From: JBBSHE01 sp038253325
GTDB lineage: Bacteria; Actinomycetota; Actinomycetes; Propionibacteriales; Nocardioidaceae
Assembly (NCBI GenBank): GCA_038253325.1
Contig: JBBSHE010000057.1
Span: 1-15,125 of the forward strand
Reading direction: 5' to 3'
Length of the DNA stretch: 15,125 nt
In this document: positions 1 through 7,546 of the stretch, one piece after another
Position numbering within the stretch: the first letter of the stretch is position 1
Layout: each line of letters begins with the position of its first letter
Notes under the pieces: generated by a model
Databases searched by the model: none
The model's input: the letters and a program-made list of their open reading frames with translations, nothing else
What the model was told of the DNA's origin: nothing
Position numbers and translations under genes: made by a program

Positions 1-1
1 G

Positions 2-1654
2 GTGACCGGCCGTAATGACATCGAGGTCACCGACCTCACCGAGGGGGCAAAGCGGGTCACCAACGCGACGTCGTTCGAGCGGGACGCCCTGCTGCTCTTT
101 GCGCTGTGCGCCGGCGTTGCGGCCCTGCTCATCGTCGGGCAGGCCATCGTGCGCTACACGGCGTCCGCGGTCACCGATCTCGATGTGCTGCGCGCACTCG
201 GGCTGACCCGAAGGGAGTCAGTCCTCGCCGCCATCGGTGCCCCGGTGCTGGCGGCGGTCGTTGCCGCCGTCGCTTCGGTCATCGGCGCCTTCGTCGCGTC
301 AGCGCTGTTTCCGATCGGCATCGGCGCGAAGGTCGAGCCGGACCCCGGTCGTCACGCCGACTGGGCTGTCCTGGCGCCGGGTGCCCTCCTGCTGATACTC
401 GCAGTCACACTGATCGCCTACGTCACGGCACTGACCTCGCTCGGGCACCGGGGAGCCGACCGGGAGTTCCACCGCTCGACGGTGGCCGCCTGGACGAGTC
501 GGCTCGGCCTTCCGGTGCCTGTCACCCTGGGGACCCGGCTGGCCCTGGAGACCGGGCGTGGGCGTACTGCCGTCCCGGTGCGACCGGCCATGGTTGGCGC
601 GGTGGCCGGTGTGCTCGGGTTGGTCGCCGCAGCGACATTCCATGTCGGGCTGTCCGACGCCGTCAGTAACCCGGAACGGTATGGGCAAACCTGGCAAGCC
701 GGCGGCTTCCTCGGCCTCAACGGCCGCGACTTCGGCAAGCCGGCACAGATCGCCTCAGGACTGACCAGTCTCTCCAAGCGACCGGAGGTCGCCGGGGTCA
801 ACGACACCCGGCTCGTCCCGGTGACCATCGGTGGGCAGTCTCTGTCGACGTTCGAGCTGGCACCACTCGGAGGCGGCGTGACTCCCGTCTCGCTCGAAGG
901 CCGTGAGCCGCAGGCAGATGACGAGATCGCGCTCGCTCCCCTGACCGCCCAGAAGCTGGGGGTGAAGCCTGGTCAACGGGTGGGGGTCAAGGGTGAACGC
1001 AACCTGTCGTTGAAGGTCTCTGGTGTCACATTCGTCCCCGCGGCCATTCACAACGCCTACGACGAAGGCGCCTGGGTGACCTCGGCGACCTTGTCGAGGC
1101 TATATCCCAGCGGGTTCTTCAAGTTCCACTTGGTACTCGTCCGGTTTCGCGAAGGGACGGACGTGCCATCGGCGACCGCGGCGATCAAGGCCGCCACCGG
1201 GATCGAGCTCGAGCCGGACTCGCCCCCGGCCGACGTCGTCAATCTGAACACCGTCCGGCTGCTCCCCACCCTGATGGGTGTCTTCTTGGCGCTGCTCGCG
1301 ATCGGAGCCGTGGGACACGCGCTCGCGACGGCGGTCCACCGCCGCCGCCATGACATGGCCGTGCTGCGCGCCCTGGGACTGACCCACCCCCAGGTTCGCG
1401 CGACGATCGCCTGGCAGGCGACGACGTTGGCCGTTGTGGGGCTGGTCTTCGGGATACCCCTTGGCTTGGCGCTCGCCCGTACCTTGTGGCGAATCGTGGC
1501 CGAGCGCACGCCCGTGCAGTACGTTCCCCCGCTCGGCGTCCTGGCTCTCGTACTCGTACCGCCGCTGTCGGTACTGGTGGTCAACGTGTTGGCCGCCTAC
1601 CCCGGGCACCGGGCAGTCCGTCAGCGGATCAGCACGGTCTTGAGGGCGGAGTGA
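2..1654 (+). CDS. FtsX/MacB-type ABC transporter permease, C-terminal part (5' end outside window)
   Basis: This is the membrane subunit of a type VII (MacB/FtsX-like) ABC transporter; the ATPase partner is not in the window. About 550 residues are visible. The reading frame is open from the window edge, and the first visible segment begins in the middle of an FtsX core, so the GTG at base 2 is probably not the true start. Visible order: three hydrophobic segments (about residues 28-50, 75-102 and 122-146), another near 198-220, a long extracytoplasmic MacB-like domain (about 220-420), then three last membrane segments (about 425-447, 475-497 and 515-537). Both FtsX cores carry the typical basic 'LRALGLT' turn after a membrane helix (residues 63-69, and again near 455 in RRRHDMAVLRALGLT). 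That indicates the duplicated, roughly 800-residue permease architecture. The substrate is unknown; family members handle lipids, peptides or antibiotics. The stop overlaps the kinase start downstream, so the two are co-translated. Confidence 0.88.
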   Translation: MTGRNDIEVTDLTEGAKRVTNATSFERDALLLFALCAGVAALLIVGQAIVRYTASAVTDLDVLRALGLTRRESVLAAIGAPVLAAVVAAVASVIGAFVASALFPIGIGAKVEPDPGRHADWAVLAPGALLLILAVTLIAYVTALTSLGHRGADREFHRSTVAAWTSRLGLPVPVTLGTRLALETGRGRTAVPVRPAMVGAVAGVLGLVAAATFHVGLSDAVSNPERYGQTWQAGGFLGLNGRDFGKPAQIASGLTSLSKRPEVAGVNDTRLVPVTIGGQSLSTFELAPLGGGVTPVSLEGREPQADDEIALAPLTAQKLGVKPGQRVGVKGERNLSLKVSGVTFVPAAIHNAYDEGAWVTSATLSRLYPSGFFKFHLVLVRFREGTDVPSATAAIKAATGIELEPDSPPADVVNLNTVRLLPTLMGVFLALLAIGAVGHALATAVHRRRHDMAVLRALGLTHPQVRATIAWQATTLAVVGLVFGIPLGLALARTLWRIVAERTPVQYVPPLGVLALVLVPPLSVLVVNVLAAYPGHRAVRQRISTVLRAE

Positions 1655-3249
1655 GCGTGGCCGGACAACGCGAGCGAGTGGACTGGGCACTCGCAGGCGG
1701 TTGCGTGTCCGTGGCTGTCTTCGTCGCCGGGTTGACGGTCCGGCTCCTGCTCGGCCCGCAATGGCCGCTACTGACGCTGCTCGTCGTCGCGTTGTCGCTG
1801 GCGTTGCCGTTCGTGGCGCTCGGCTTCGTTCCGACGTGGAGGGCCACCGGTCGCGGGGTCCTTCGCGAGTGCATCGTCTTCACCGGATTGGTCGTTCTCG
1901 GATGTGTGACCTATGTGGTCGTGGTCGTCGGTCTCGACCGGCGGCCGGGACCTGCCGAACGGAACCTGGTCGGGCTGTCGATGCTGGCCGCCGTCACGGT
2001 TGCGGCGCTGGCCGTGCCGGTCCGCAACCGGCTTCTGCAGGTCGCCGAGCGGCTCGTACCCGGAACCGGCGTGCGTCCACAGCAGGCGTTGGACAACCTC
2101 AGCGCCCGGATGACCCGCGCGGTCCCGATGGACGAGCTGCTGCTGCAGCTGGCCGAGACCCTGCATGACTCCACCGCGACAGCCGGTGCCGAGGTCTGGG
2201 TGGCCTCAGACGAGGCCCTGGTGCGCACCGTCGCTGTACCAGCGCGCCCAGCGGCGCGGATCGTCCTCGGCGCCGAGGAACAGCGGGTGGTGGCCCGGGC
2301 GCACGTGAGCGGCAACGCCTGGGTGGCGATGTGGACACCTGCTCTGCTCGCGGACGCAGACGACCAGGTACTGCGAGTGGCTCCCATCAGCCACCTCGGT
2401 GCCCTGCTCGGGCTGCTCGTCGTGCGTCGTCGGGTCACCGACCGCGCATTCACCGAGGATGAGGAGTCCAGCCTCGCCGAGCTGGCCCGCCACACCGGGC
2501 TCGCGCTGCACAACGTCCGACTCGACAGCGCACTGCAAGCGTCCTTGGAGGAGCTACGGCGCCGCAACAGCGAGCTCCAGGCGTCCAGATCCCGGATCGT
2601 GGCGGCCGCCGATCAGTCCCGACGCCGCATCGAACGCGACCTGCACGACGGCGCGCAGCAGCATCTCGTCGCAATGGCGGTACGGATCGGCCTGGCCCGC
2701 ACCATCCTCGACGATGACCCGGAGCAGGTCGGACCGCTGCTCGACGACTTCCGGCGTGACATCCAATCGACCCTGACAGAGCTGCGAGCACTGGCACACG
2801 GCATCTACCCGCCGCTCTTGCGTGACCGCGGCCTGGGGGAGGCGTTGCGCAACGCCTGCACCCGTTCCTCGCTTCCAGTCGAGGTCGACGTGGATCTCCC
2901 GGAGCGACCTCCGCCGGACCTGGAGGCGGCGGCGTACTTCTGTTGCCTGGAGGCGGTGAACAACGCCGCAAAGCATGCCGGGGAGGGGGCGACAGTCACG
3001 TTGACCGTTCGCTACGAGAATGCGCACCTGCTGTTCGCGGTGACCGACGACGGCAGGGGCTTCGAGATCGCCGAAACCGTGGTGGGCCAAGGGTTCGACA
3101 ACATGCGGGACCGCGTCGGAGCGTACGGCGGTGAACTGACCGTCGAGTCCACGGCTGGTCGAGGCACCTGTGTCAGAGGCCGAATCCCAATCCCCATGCC
3201 GGCACCGTCAGAAACCGCCGACGTAAGACCCATCAGCGAAGTCACGTAG
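1651..3249 (+). CDS. Membrane sensor histidine kinase, GAF + HisKA_3 + HATPase (NarL/NreB class)
   Basis: Two-component sensor kinase of 532 residues. Four hydrophobic segments (about 12-34, 38-59, 74-95 and 105-124) are followed by a GAF-like domain (about 155-310) and a helical linker (about 285-330). The HisKA_3 phosphoacceptor motif RRIERDLHDGAQQ follows, with the predicted phosphorylated His332. The HATPase domain has N-box Asn437/Asn438 (EAVNNAAKHA), DDGRG at 466-470 and GQG at 479-481. HisKA_3 kinases normally phosphorylate NarL/LuxR-type regulators, and one is encoded nearby on the other strand. I chose GTG 1651, which overlaps the permease TGA (GTGA) and follows GAGGG. GTG 1657, with GGAG just upstream, is a close alternative. 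The open frame continues upstream to 1486 inside the permease gene, but that part has no kinase-like sequence. The short extracytoplasmic loops give no obvious ligand-binding domain, so the signal may come from the membrane, the permease or the GAF domain. All catalytic motifs look intact. Confidence 0.92.
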   Translation: MSVAGQRERVDWALAGGCVSVAVFVAGLTVRLLLGPQWPLLTLLVVALSLALPFVALGFVPTWRATGRGVLRECIVFTGLVVLGCVTYVVVVVGLDRRPGPAERNLVGLSMLAAVTVAALAVPVRNRLLQVAERLVPGTGVRPQQALDNLSARMTRAVPMDELLLQLAETLHDSTATAGAEVWVASDEALVRTVAVPARPAARIVLGAEEQRVVARAHVSGNAWVAMWTPALLADADDQVLRVAPISHLGALLGLLVVRRRVTDRAFTEDEESSLAELARHTGLALHNVRLDSALQASLEELRRRNSELQASRSRIVAAADQSRRRIERDLHDGAQQHLVAMAVRIGLARTILDDDPEQVGPLLDDFRRDIQSTLTELRALAHGIYPPLLRDRGLGEALRNACTRSSLPVEVDVDLPERPPPDLEAAAYFCCLEAVNNAAKHAGEGATVTLTVRYENAHLLFAVTDDGRGFEIAETVVGQGFDNMRDRVGAYGGELTVESTAGRGTCVRGRIPIPMPAPSETADVRPISEVT

Positions 3250-3621
3250 CAACCGCGGGCTCAGGTCCTCTTTGTGGACGTATGCCTTGGCGCCACATGC
3301 GCGGGCGTCGGCCGGCAGGTCCTCGATCCGGTAGGTCGACATCAGCAGAACGCTGACCTCAGGTTGGTCCGAGGTGATCTCGGTGGTCGCCTGCAGCCCG
3401 TCGATCCCCGGCAGGTTGATGTCCATCAGGACGACGTCCGGCCGTACCGAACGGGTCAGCTCGACCGCCTGCTCACCCGTTGCGGCCTCGGCCGCCACGG
3501 TGAAGCCGCGCGCGGCCGCGACCACGGTACGAGCCGCGGCGCGAAACGTCTCCTGGTCGTCGACGATGAGCACGTCGATATTGCTGCTACCCCGCTGGCT
3601 CACGTCATCAGTCTCCGGCAC
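3208..3621 (-). CDS. Stand-alone receiver-domain response regulator
   Basis: 137 residues forming a complete receiver domain and no output domain. The acidic pocket is Asp21/Asp22, the phosphoacceptor Asp67 (VVLMDINLPG), the switch Ser95 and the conserved Lys117 (YVHKED). The chain ends about 20 residues later, where a NarL-type regulator would continue into a linker and LuxR helix-turn-helix. No frame downstream encodes such a domain; that DNA is the coding region of the kinase on the other strand. So this looks like a genuine single-domain protein, not a recent truncation. It may act by protein contact or as a phosphate sink. The start is GTG 3621 with a weak ribosome site; GTG 3603, preceded by GGAG, is an alternative. 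It lies 45 bp downstream of the NarL-type regulator gene in the same direction and is probably co-transcribed. Its 3' end overlaps the kinase 3' end by 42 bp. Confidence 0.87.
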   Translation of the reverse strand: MPETDDVSQRGSSNIDVLIVDDQETFRAAARTVVAAARGFTVAAEAATGEQAVELTRSVRPDVVLMDINLPGIDGLQATTEITSDQPEVSVLLMSTYRIEDLPADARACGAKAYVHKEDLSPRLLRDFADGSYVGGF

Positions 3622-3644
3622 TCGACCGGGACGCGCCAGCAGGC

Positions 3645-3658
3645 CGGCCTCTCGGCCG
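3645..3658 (-). other. Intercistronic hairpin with GAGA tetraloop
   Basis: In the 45-bp gap between the two response-regulator genes, the minus-strand RNA reads CGGCC-GAGA-GGCCG. That is a 5-bp GC stem closed by a GNRA-type tetraloop. No U-tract follows, so it is more likely a stabilising or translation-modulating element than a terminator. GC-rich DNA makes such short stems by chance, so support is weak. Confidence 0.3.
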
Positions 3659-3666
3659 CACGGGTG

Positions 3667-4353
3667 CTAGCCACCCCCTGCCGCTCCGGTCCGCGACGAC
3701 AGGTACAGCAGGACGGCGGTGACCCGCTTGTTGACCGCGCGGGAGGACTCCGTCAAACCGAGCTTGGCGAACAGCGCGTTGATGTGCTTCTCCACCGCCC
3801 GCTCCGACACGTACAGCGATTCCGCCACCGCCTCGTTGCTCTGACCTTGCGCGATCTGCGACAGCACCGCTCGCTCACGCGGAGTGAGCCCGTTCAGCGG
3901 GTCCCGGTCAGACTGACGTCGAGCAGCGACCAGCGACTCCACGACCATCGAGTCGATGACCGAACCCCCACCTGCGACCTCTCGGATCGCGTGCACCAGC
4001 TGCCCGCGCTCGCTCACCCGCTCCTTCAGCAGGTATGCCCTTCCCCGCGAACCGCGCTCGAGCAGCGTGAGGGCGTACTCCGGCTCGCAGAACTGGGACA
4101 AGACCACGACGCCTGTCTTCGGATGAGTGCTCCTGAGAGCCACAGCCGCCCGGATACCCTCGTCGGTTCCGGTCGGCGGCATCCTGATGTCGGTCACCAC
4201 CACGTCAGGTCCATGATCGTCGACGAGTGCGAGCAGCGCGTCGTAGTCCCCGCATTGCCCCACGACCTCCAGGTCACGCTCATGGTCGATCACCCGCAGT
4301 ACACCCTCGCGGACCAGGAGGGCGTCGTCGGCAACAACCACGGTGACCGCCAC
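3667..4353 (-). CDS. NarL/FixJ-family DNA-binding response regulator
   Basis: 228 residues: an N-terminal receiver and a C-terminal LuxR-type helix-turn-helix. The receiver shows Asp9/Asp10, phosphoacceptor Asp55 (VVVTDIRMPP), Ser86 (VVVLSQ) and Lys110 (AYLLKE). The helix-turn-helix spans about 156-213 (LTPRERAVLSQIAQGQSN through VSERAVEKHINALFAKLGL), with all hallmark positions. Phosphorylation by the HisKA_3 kinase encoded at 1651-3249 is expected from family pairing and proximity, although the genes face each other instead of sharing an operon. The start is GTG 4353; there is no Shine-Dalgarno sequence, and a TACGAT hexamer lies 6 bp upstream, suggesting leaderless translation. The stop is TAG at 3669-3667, and the receiver-only gene follows. 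A near-perfect 18-bp inverted repeat about 150 bp upstream is a candidate control site. Confidence 0.93.
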   Translation of the reverse strand: MAVTVVVADDALLVREGVLRVIDHERDLEVVGQCGDYDALLALVDDHGPDVVVTDIRMPPTGTDEGIRAAVALRSTHPKTGVVVLSQFCEPEYALTLLERGSRGRAYLLKERVSERGQLVHAIREVAGGGSVIDSMVVESLVAARRQSDRDPLNGLTPRERAVLSQIAQGQSNEAVAESLYVSERAVEKHINALFAKLGLTESSRAVNKRVTAVLLYLSSRTGAAGGG

Positions 4354-4359
4354 GACAGA

Positions 4360-4365
4360 ATCGTA
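4360..4365 (-). promoter_or_regulatory. -10 hexamer (TACGAT) for a leaderless response-regulator mRNA
   Basis: On the minus strand TACGAT lies 6 nt before the GTG start of the NarL-type regulator. It fits the actinobacterial TAnnnT -10 pattern, which would place the transcription start on or next to the GTG. No good -35 hexamer is found at 16-19 bp spacing. No Shine-Dalgarno sequence is present. Confidence 0.4.
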
Positions 4366-4498
4366 CGGGTCGAGCCCTCGATCTTGGCCGGGTCACGCGT
4401 TGGCGGTCGGCCCGGCGTACGGCAGGCAGATCCCGGCTCACCCACCCATCAGCCGACGAGGACCTCGGCGACGGGGTCGGCGGCCCGCCCCGCGACTT

Positions 4499-4516
4499 TC
4501 CCAGGTTAACGTGGGA
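4499..4516. promoter_or_regulatory. Inverted repeat upstream of the response-regulator operon, possible operator
   Basis: TCCCAGGTTAACGTGGGA is an 18-bp palindrome with a single mismatched base pair (16 of 18 bases symmetric), centred on GTTAAC. It has no loop, so it is a protein-binding-type dyad and not a terminator. It lies in the 188-bp gap 4354-4541, 26 bp past the dehydratase stop and about 150 bp upstream of the regulator start. The rest of that gap shows nothing else I can name apart from the -10-like hexamer near 4360. LuxR-family regulators bind dyads of this size, so autoregulation is possible but unproven. Confidence 0.4.
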
Positions 4517-4541
4517 TGTCTGACGGCAGGCGGATGGGGCG

Positions 4542-5504
4542 TCAGCCGGCGAGCACCTCGGAGAGCAGGGCCGGCGTGATGTTGCGCCCGGACACGACGG
4601 CGACGATGGGGCCGTCGCTGGAGACCTTGCCGGACAGAACGGCGGCCGCCGGAGCGGCGCCGGACCCTTCGGCGACGACTCCCCGATGACGGACGAGGTA
4701 CCGCACAGCGGACCAGATCTCCCCCTCGCTCACGCAGACCAGGGAGTCGACGTACCGGCTGACGAGGTCGATCGTGACCGAGCCGGGCTCGATGTTGCCG
4801 CCCATTCCGTCGGCGATCGTGTCGCCTACCTCCACCTCGATCTGGTGGCCGGCAGCGACTGCGGCCGATACGGCCATCGATGCTTCGACTTCGACACCGA
4901 TGGTCCGGACTCCTGGACGGGTCGACGCCCACAGGCCGAGCCCGGCCGCCATCCCGCCGCCCCCGACTCCGCACACGACCGTCAGGGGGCCCGGCAGCTG
5001 CTCCGCGAGCTCATGGCCGATCGTCGCCTGTCCGGCAATCACCCGCGGGTCGTTGTAGGGCGAGACGTACTCGGCTCCGCCGGACGTCAGGGACAGCGCG
5101 TACGCCTCCGCCTCCTCGTACGTCGTCCCCACCTGGATAAGCTCGACGTCAAACTGCTTGATCGCGGCCACCTTTGCTGCCGACGCCACCGTCGATGTCA
5201 CGACGGTGGCGCGCCGGCCCAGCAGCGTCGCCGCATATGCGATTCCAAGCGCGTGGTTGCCCGCGGATGCGGTGACGATGGTCCGATCCGGCTCAATCGC
5301 CGCGAGTGCGGAGATTGCCCCGCGCACCTTGAACGAGCCCGTCGGCTGCAGCGTCTCGAGCTTCAACGCGAGATCTGGGCGGACCTGGCTTACACCGATG
5401 TCGACGGGTGACGGCCGCAGATACTTGGCGACGACGGGAAGCGCGGCGTCGAGATCGACGAGCGTGGGCATGCGGACATGTCGAACGGTGCGCATGGCGC
5501 CCAT
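4542..5504 (-). CDS. PLP-dependent threonine/serine dehydratase-like enzyme (fold type II)
   Basis: 320 residues, the length of a catalytic domain without the C-terminal ACT regulatory domain of biosynthetic IlvA. It thus resembles catabolic threonine/serine dehydratases. The PLP Schiff-base lysine is Lys59 in PTGSFKVRGA. The substrate loop is SAGNHALG (80-87) and the phosphate-binding glycine loop is GVGGGG (179-184). The C-terminal part has AEGSGAAPAAAVL and VVSGRNI, the usual position of the Ser/Cys contacting the pyridine nitrogen. The residue matching the catalytic Ser84 of serine racemase is Ala81, as in dehydratases, which argues against a racemase. The expected reaction is deamination of L-threonine and/or L-serine to the 2-oxoacid; relatives such as hydroxyectoine-pathway EutB cannot be excluded. 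The start is ATG 5504; in-frame ATGs at 5495 and 5471 are possible. It lies 59 bp downstream of the exporter operon on the same strand. Confidence 0.9.
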   Translation of the reverse strand: MGAMRTVRHVRMPTLVDLDAALPVVAKYLRPSPVDIGVSQVRPDLALKLETLQPTGSFKVRGAISALAAIEPDRTIVTASAGNHALGIAYAATLLGRRATVVTSTVASAAKVAAIKQFDVELIQVGTTYEEAEAYALSLTSGGAEYVSPYNDPRVIAGQATIGHELAEQLPGPLTVVCGVGGGGMAAGLGLWASTRPGVRTIGVEVEASMAVSAAVAAGHQIEVEVGDTIADGMGGNIEPGSVTIDLVSRYVDSLVCVSEGEIWSAVRYLVRHRGVVAEGSGAAPAAAVLSGKVSSDGPIVAVVSGRNITPALLSEVLAG

Positions 5505-5536
5505 CTTGGCTGAGGCTCCGATTGCTCCCGGACGTG

Positions 5537-5550
5537 GGTTGCACGCAACC
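5537..5550. promoter_or_regulatory. Perfect 6-bp-arm dyad upstream of the dehydratase gene
   Basis: GGTTGC-AC-GCAACC lies 33-46 bp upstream of the dehydratase ATG, in the 59-bp gap after the exporter operon. The size and position suit an operator for a dimeric regulator. No promoter hexamers could be assigned confidently beside it, and no regulator family is implied by the sequence alone. Confidence 0.35.
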
Positions 5551-5551
5551 G

Positions 5552-5569
5552 GCCCGAGGCCCCTCAGGC
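5552..5569 (-). terminator. Weak stem-loop at the exporter operon stop codon, possible terminator or attenuator
   Basis: The minus-strand RNA can form GCCUGAG-GGGC-CUCGGGC, a 7-bp stem (one G-U pair) with a 4-nt loop. It includes the UGA stop of the second half-transporter. There is no U-tract. It might reduce read-through from the exporter operon into the dehydratase gene; in GC-rich DNA it may also be fortuitous. Confidence 0.28.
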
Positions 5570-7546
5570 GGGGGCCCCCACGAGCGCGGACGCGAACTGG
5601 GCGTTGTACAGGTCGAAGTAAGCGCCGCGGGCCGCGAGGAGCTCGCTGTGCGTTCCCTGCTCGACGATGCGTGCGTCGTTCATCACCAAGATCAGGTCGG
5701 CCTTGCGGATCGTCGACAACCGGTGGGCGATCACAAAGCTCGTACGCCTGGCGCGAAGCGCCGCCATCGCCTGCTGGACCAAGACCTCGGTGCGGGTGTC
5801 GACACTGCTTGTCGCCTCGTCGAGGATGAGGAGGGTCGGATCTGCCATGAAGGCGCGGGCAATGGTGATCAGCTGCTTCTCGCCCGCGCTGATGTTGCTT
5901 CCGTCCTCGTCGATCACCGTGTCGTACCCGTCGGGGAGCGAGTGCACAAACCTGTCCACGTAGCTGATCCGGGCGGCCTCGACGATCTTCTCGTCCGTTG
6001 CGTCGGGGTCTCCGTACGCGATGTTCTCGCGGATCGTGCCGCCGAACAGCCAGCTGTCCTGGAGGACCATTCCGATCTCCTCGCGGACGTCGGACCTTCG
6101 CATCGACGCGATGTCGACGCCGTCGAGTCGGATCGTGCCCGCATCGAGGTCGTAGAACCGCATGACCAGGTTGACGAGTGTCGTCTTGCCGGCACCGGTC
6201 GGACCGACGATCGCGATCGTCTGTCCCGGTTCGGCAACCAGGGACAGGTCATCGATCAGTGGCCGATCGGGCTGGTAGCGGAACGACACGTGTTCGAACA
6301 CGACCTGGCCACGGGGGCGTTCGAGAACCGACGGTGGTGACATGTCGGGGACTTCCTCCTCGGCGTCGAGAAGCTCGAACACTCGCTCCGCTGACGCGAC
6401 CCCCGACTGCATGACGTTCATCATCGACGCGATCTGGGTGAGCGGCTGGGTGAACTGCCGGGAGTACTGGATGAACGCCTGGACGTCACCAAGCGTCATG
6501 GACCCCGACGCGACGCGCACGCCCCCGATCACGGCGATGGCGACGTAGTTGAGGTTTCCGATGAACATCATCGTCGGCATGATCAACCCGGAGGCGAACT
6601 GTGCACCGAAGCTGGCTCCGTAGAGCTGCTCGTTCTCCTTCGCGAACGACTCCTCCACCTCGTGCTGCCGACCGAACACCTTGACCAACGCGTGGCCCGT
6701 GAACGCCTCCTCGATCTGTCCGTTCAGCTTCCCGGTGTGCGACCACTGCGCGACGTAACGCGGTTGTGAACGCTTCGCGATCACCCGGGTCAAGACGATC
6801 GACAACGGGATGGTCACCAGCGCGATCAACGTCAGCAGTGGCGAGATGACCAACATCATCGTCACCACGCCGAGAACGGTCAGCACCGACGTGAGCAGCT
6901 GGCTCAGCGTCTGCTGCAGGCTCTGTGAGATGTTGTCGATGTCGTTGGTGACGCGGCTGAGGGTTTCTCCTCTCGGCTGCTTGTCGAAGTAGGTCAGCGG
7001 CAGCCGGTTCAGCTTGTCCTCGACGTCGCCACGCAGGGTGAAGACGGTGTTGTTGACAACCCGGTTGAGCAGCCTGGCCTGCGACCACGAAAACACCGAC
7101 GCCGCGACGTACAGCGCGAGCGCGAGGACCAGCACCCATCCGAGCGCATGAATGTCGACGCCGTGTCCGGGATGCACGTCCATCCCGGACAACAGGTCGG
7201 CCATCCGGTTCTGTCCGCGCGCACGGAGGTCGTCGATGACCTGCCCCTTGGTCGCTCCGGCGGGGAGCTGCCTGCCGACGAACCCGCTGAAGATGAGGTC
7301 TGTGGCATGGCCGAGGATCTTCGGTCCGACGACCGTCATGGAGACGCTCGTGACCGCGAGCCCGACCACCAGGAGGACACCGACCCGGTCGGGACGGAGT
7401 CGACGAAGCAGCCGCCGAGCCGACCCGCCGAAGTCGAGTGGCTTCTCGGCGGGCATGCCCGCGTTCATCCATGCGCCCGGTCCTCGTCGCTGTGCGGTGG
7501 CGGCCTCCGGCAACCGCGCCGGCGACGTGGGCTTGTCGTCGTTCAT
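5564..7546 (-). CDS. ABC half-exporter, TMD-NBD fusion (consensus Walker B, degenerate signature)
   Basis: 660-residue type IV ABC exporter subunit with a six-helix membrane domain followed by an ATPase domain. A longer extracytoplasmic insertion (about 90-155) between the first two helices contributes to its length. ATPase motifs: Walker A GPTGAGKTT with Lys454; signature SAGEK at 553-557 instead of SGGQ; Walker B LLILDE with the canonical catalytic Glu577; H-loop His608 (VIAHRLSTI). The degenerate signature complements the defects of the partner encoded upstream, as in heterodimeric exporters of the BmrCD, LmrCD and TM287/288 type. The likely role is export of a drug, lipid or peptide at the cytoplasmic membrane. 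Its ATG overlaps the upstream stop (ATGA, 7543-7546) and is preceded by GAGGAGG, giving strong translational coupling. It is the last gene of the tetR operon. Confidence 0.95.
   Translation of the reverse strand: MNDDKPTSPARLPEAATAQRRGPGAWMNAGMPAEKPLDFGGSARRLLRRLRPDRVGVLLVVGLAVTSVSMTVVGPKILGHATDLIFSGFVGRQLPAGATKGQVIDDLRARGQNRMADLLSGMDVHPGHGVDIHALGWVLVLALALYVAASVFSWSQARLLNRVVNNTVFTLRGDVEDKLNRLPLTYFDKQPRGETLSRVTNDIDNISQSLQQTLSQLLTSVLTVLGVVTMMLVISPLLTLIALVTIPLSIVLTRVIAKRSQPRYVAQWSHTGKLNGQIEEAFTGHALVKVFGRQHEVEESFAKENEQLYGASFGAQFASGLIMPTMMFIGNLNYVAIAVIGGVRVASGSMTLGDVQAFIQYSRQFTQPLTQIASMMNVMQSGVASAERVFELLDAEEEVPDMSPPSVLERPRGQVVFEHVSFRYQPDRPLIDDLSLVAEPGQTIAIVGPTGAGKTTLVNLVMRFYDLDAGTIRLDGVDIASMRRSDVREEIGMVLQDSWLFGGTIRENIAYGDPDATDEKIVEAARISYVDRFVHSLPDGYDTVIDEDGSNISAGEKQLITIARAFMADPTLLILDEATSSVDTRTEVLVQQAMAALRARRTSFVIAHRLSTIRKADLILVMNDARIVEQGTHSELLAARGAYFDLYNAQFASALVGAPA

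Noticed and set aside
1486..1650. Upstream extension of the sensor kinase inside the permease gene
   Set aside because: The extra residues are Arg/Pro-rich and unlike a membrane kinase N-terminus; the GTGA overlap start is far more plausible.
3208..3621. Receiver gene as a frameshifted full NarL-type regulator
   Set aside because: No helix-turn-helix coding sequence is present in any minus-strand frame downstream; that DNA encodes the intact kinase C-terminus on the plus strand.
3274..4509. Plus-strand open frame of 411 codons opposite the response regulators
   Set aside because: Shadow of two genes with complete receiver and helix-turn-helix motifs; composition is that of an antisense frame.
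4542..5504. Serine racemase
   Set aside because: The position of the racemase catalytic serine in the SxGNH loop is alanine (Ala81), as in dehydratases.
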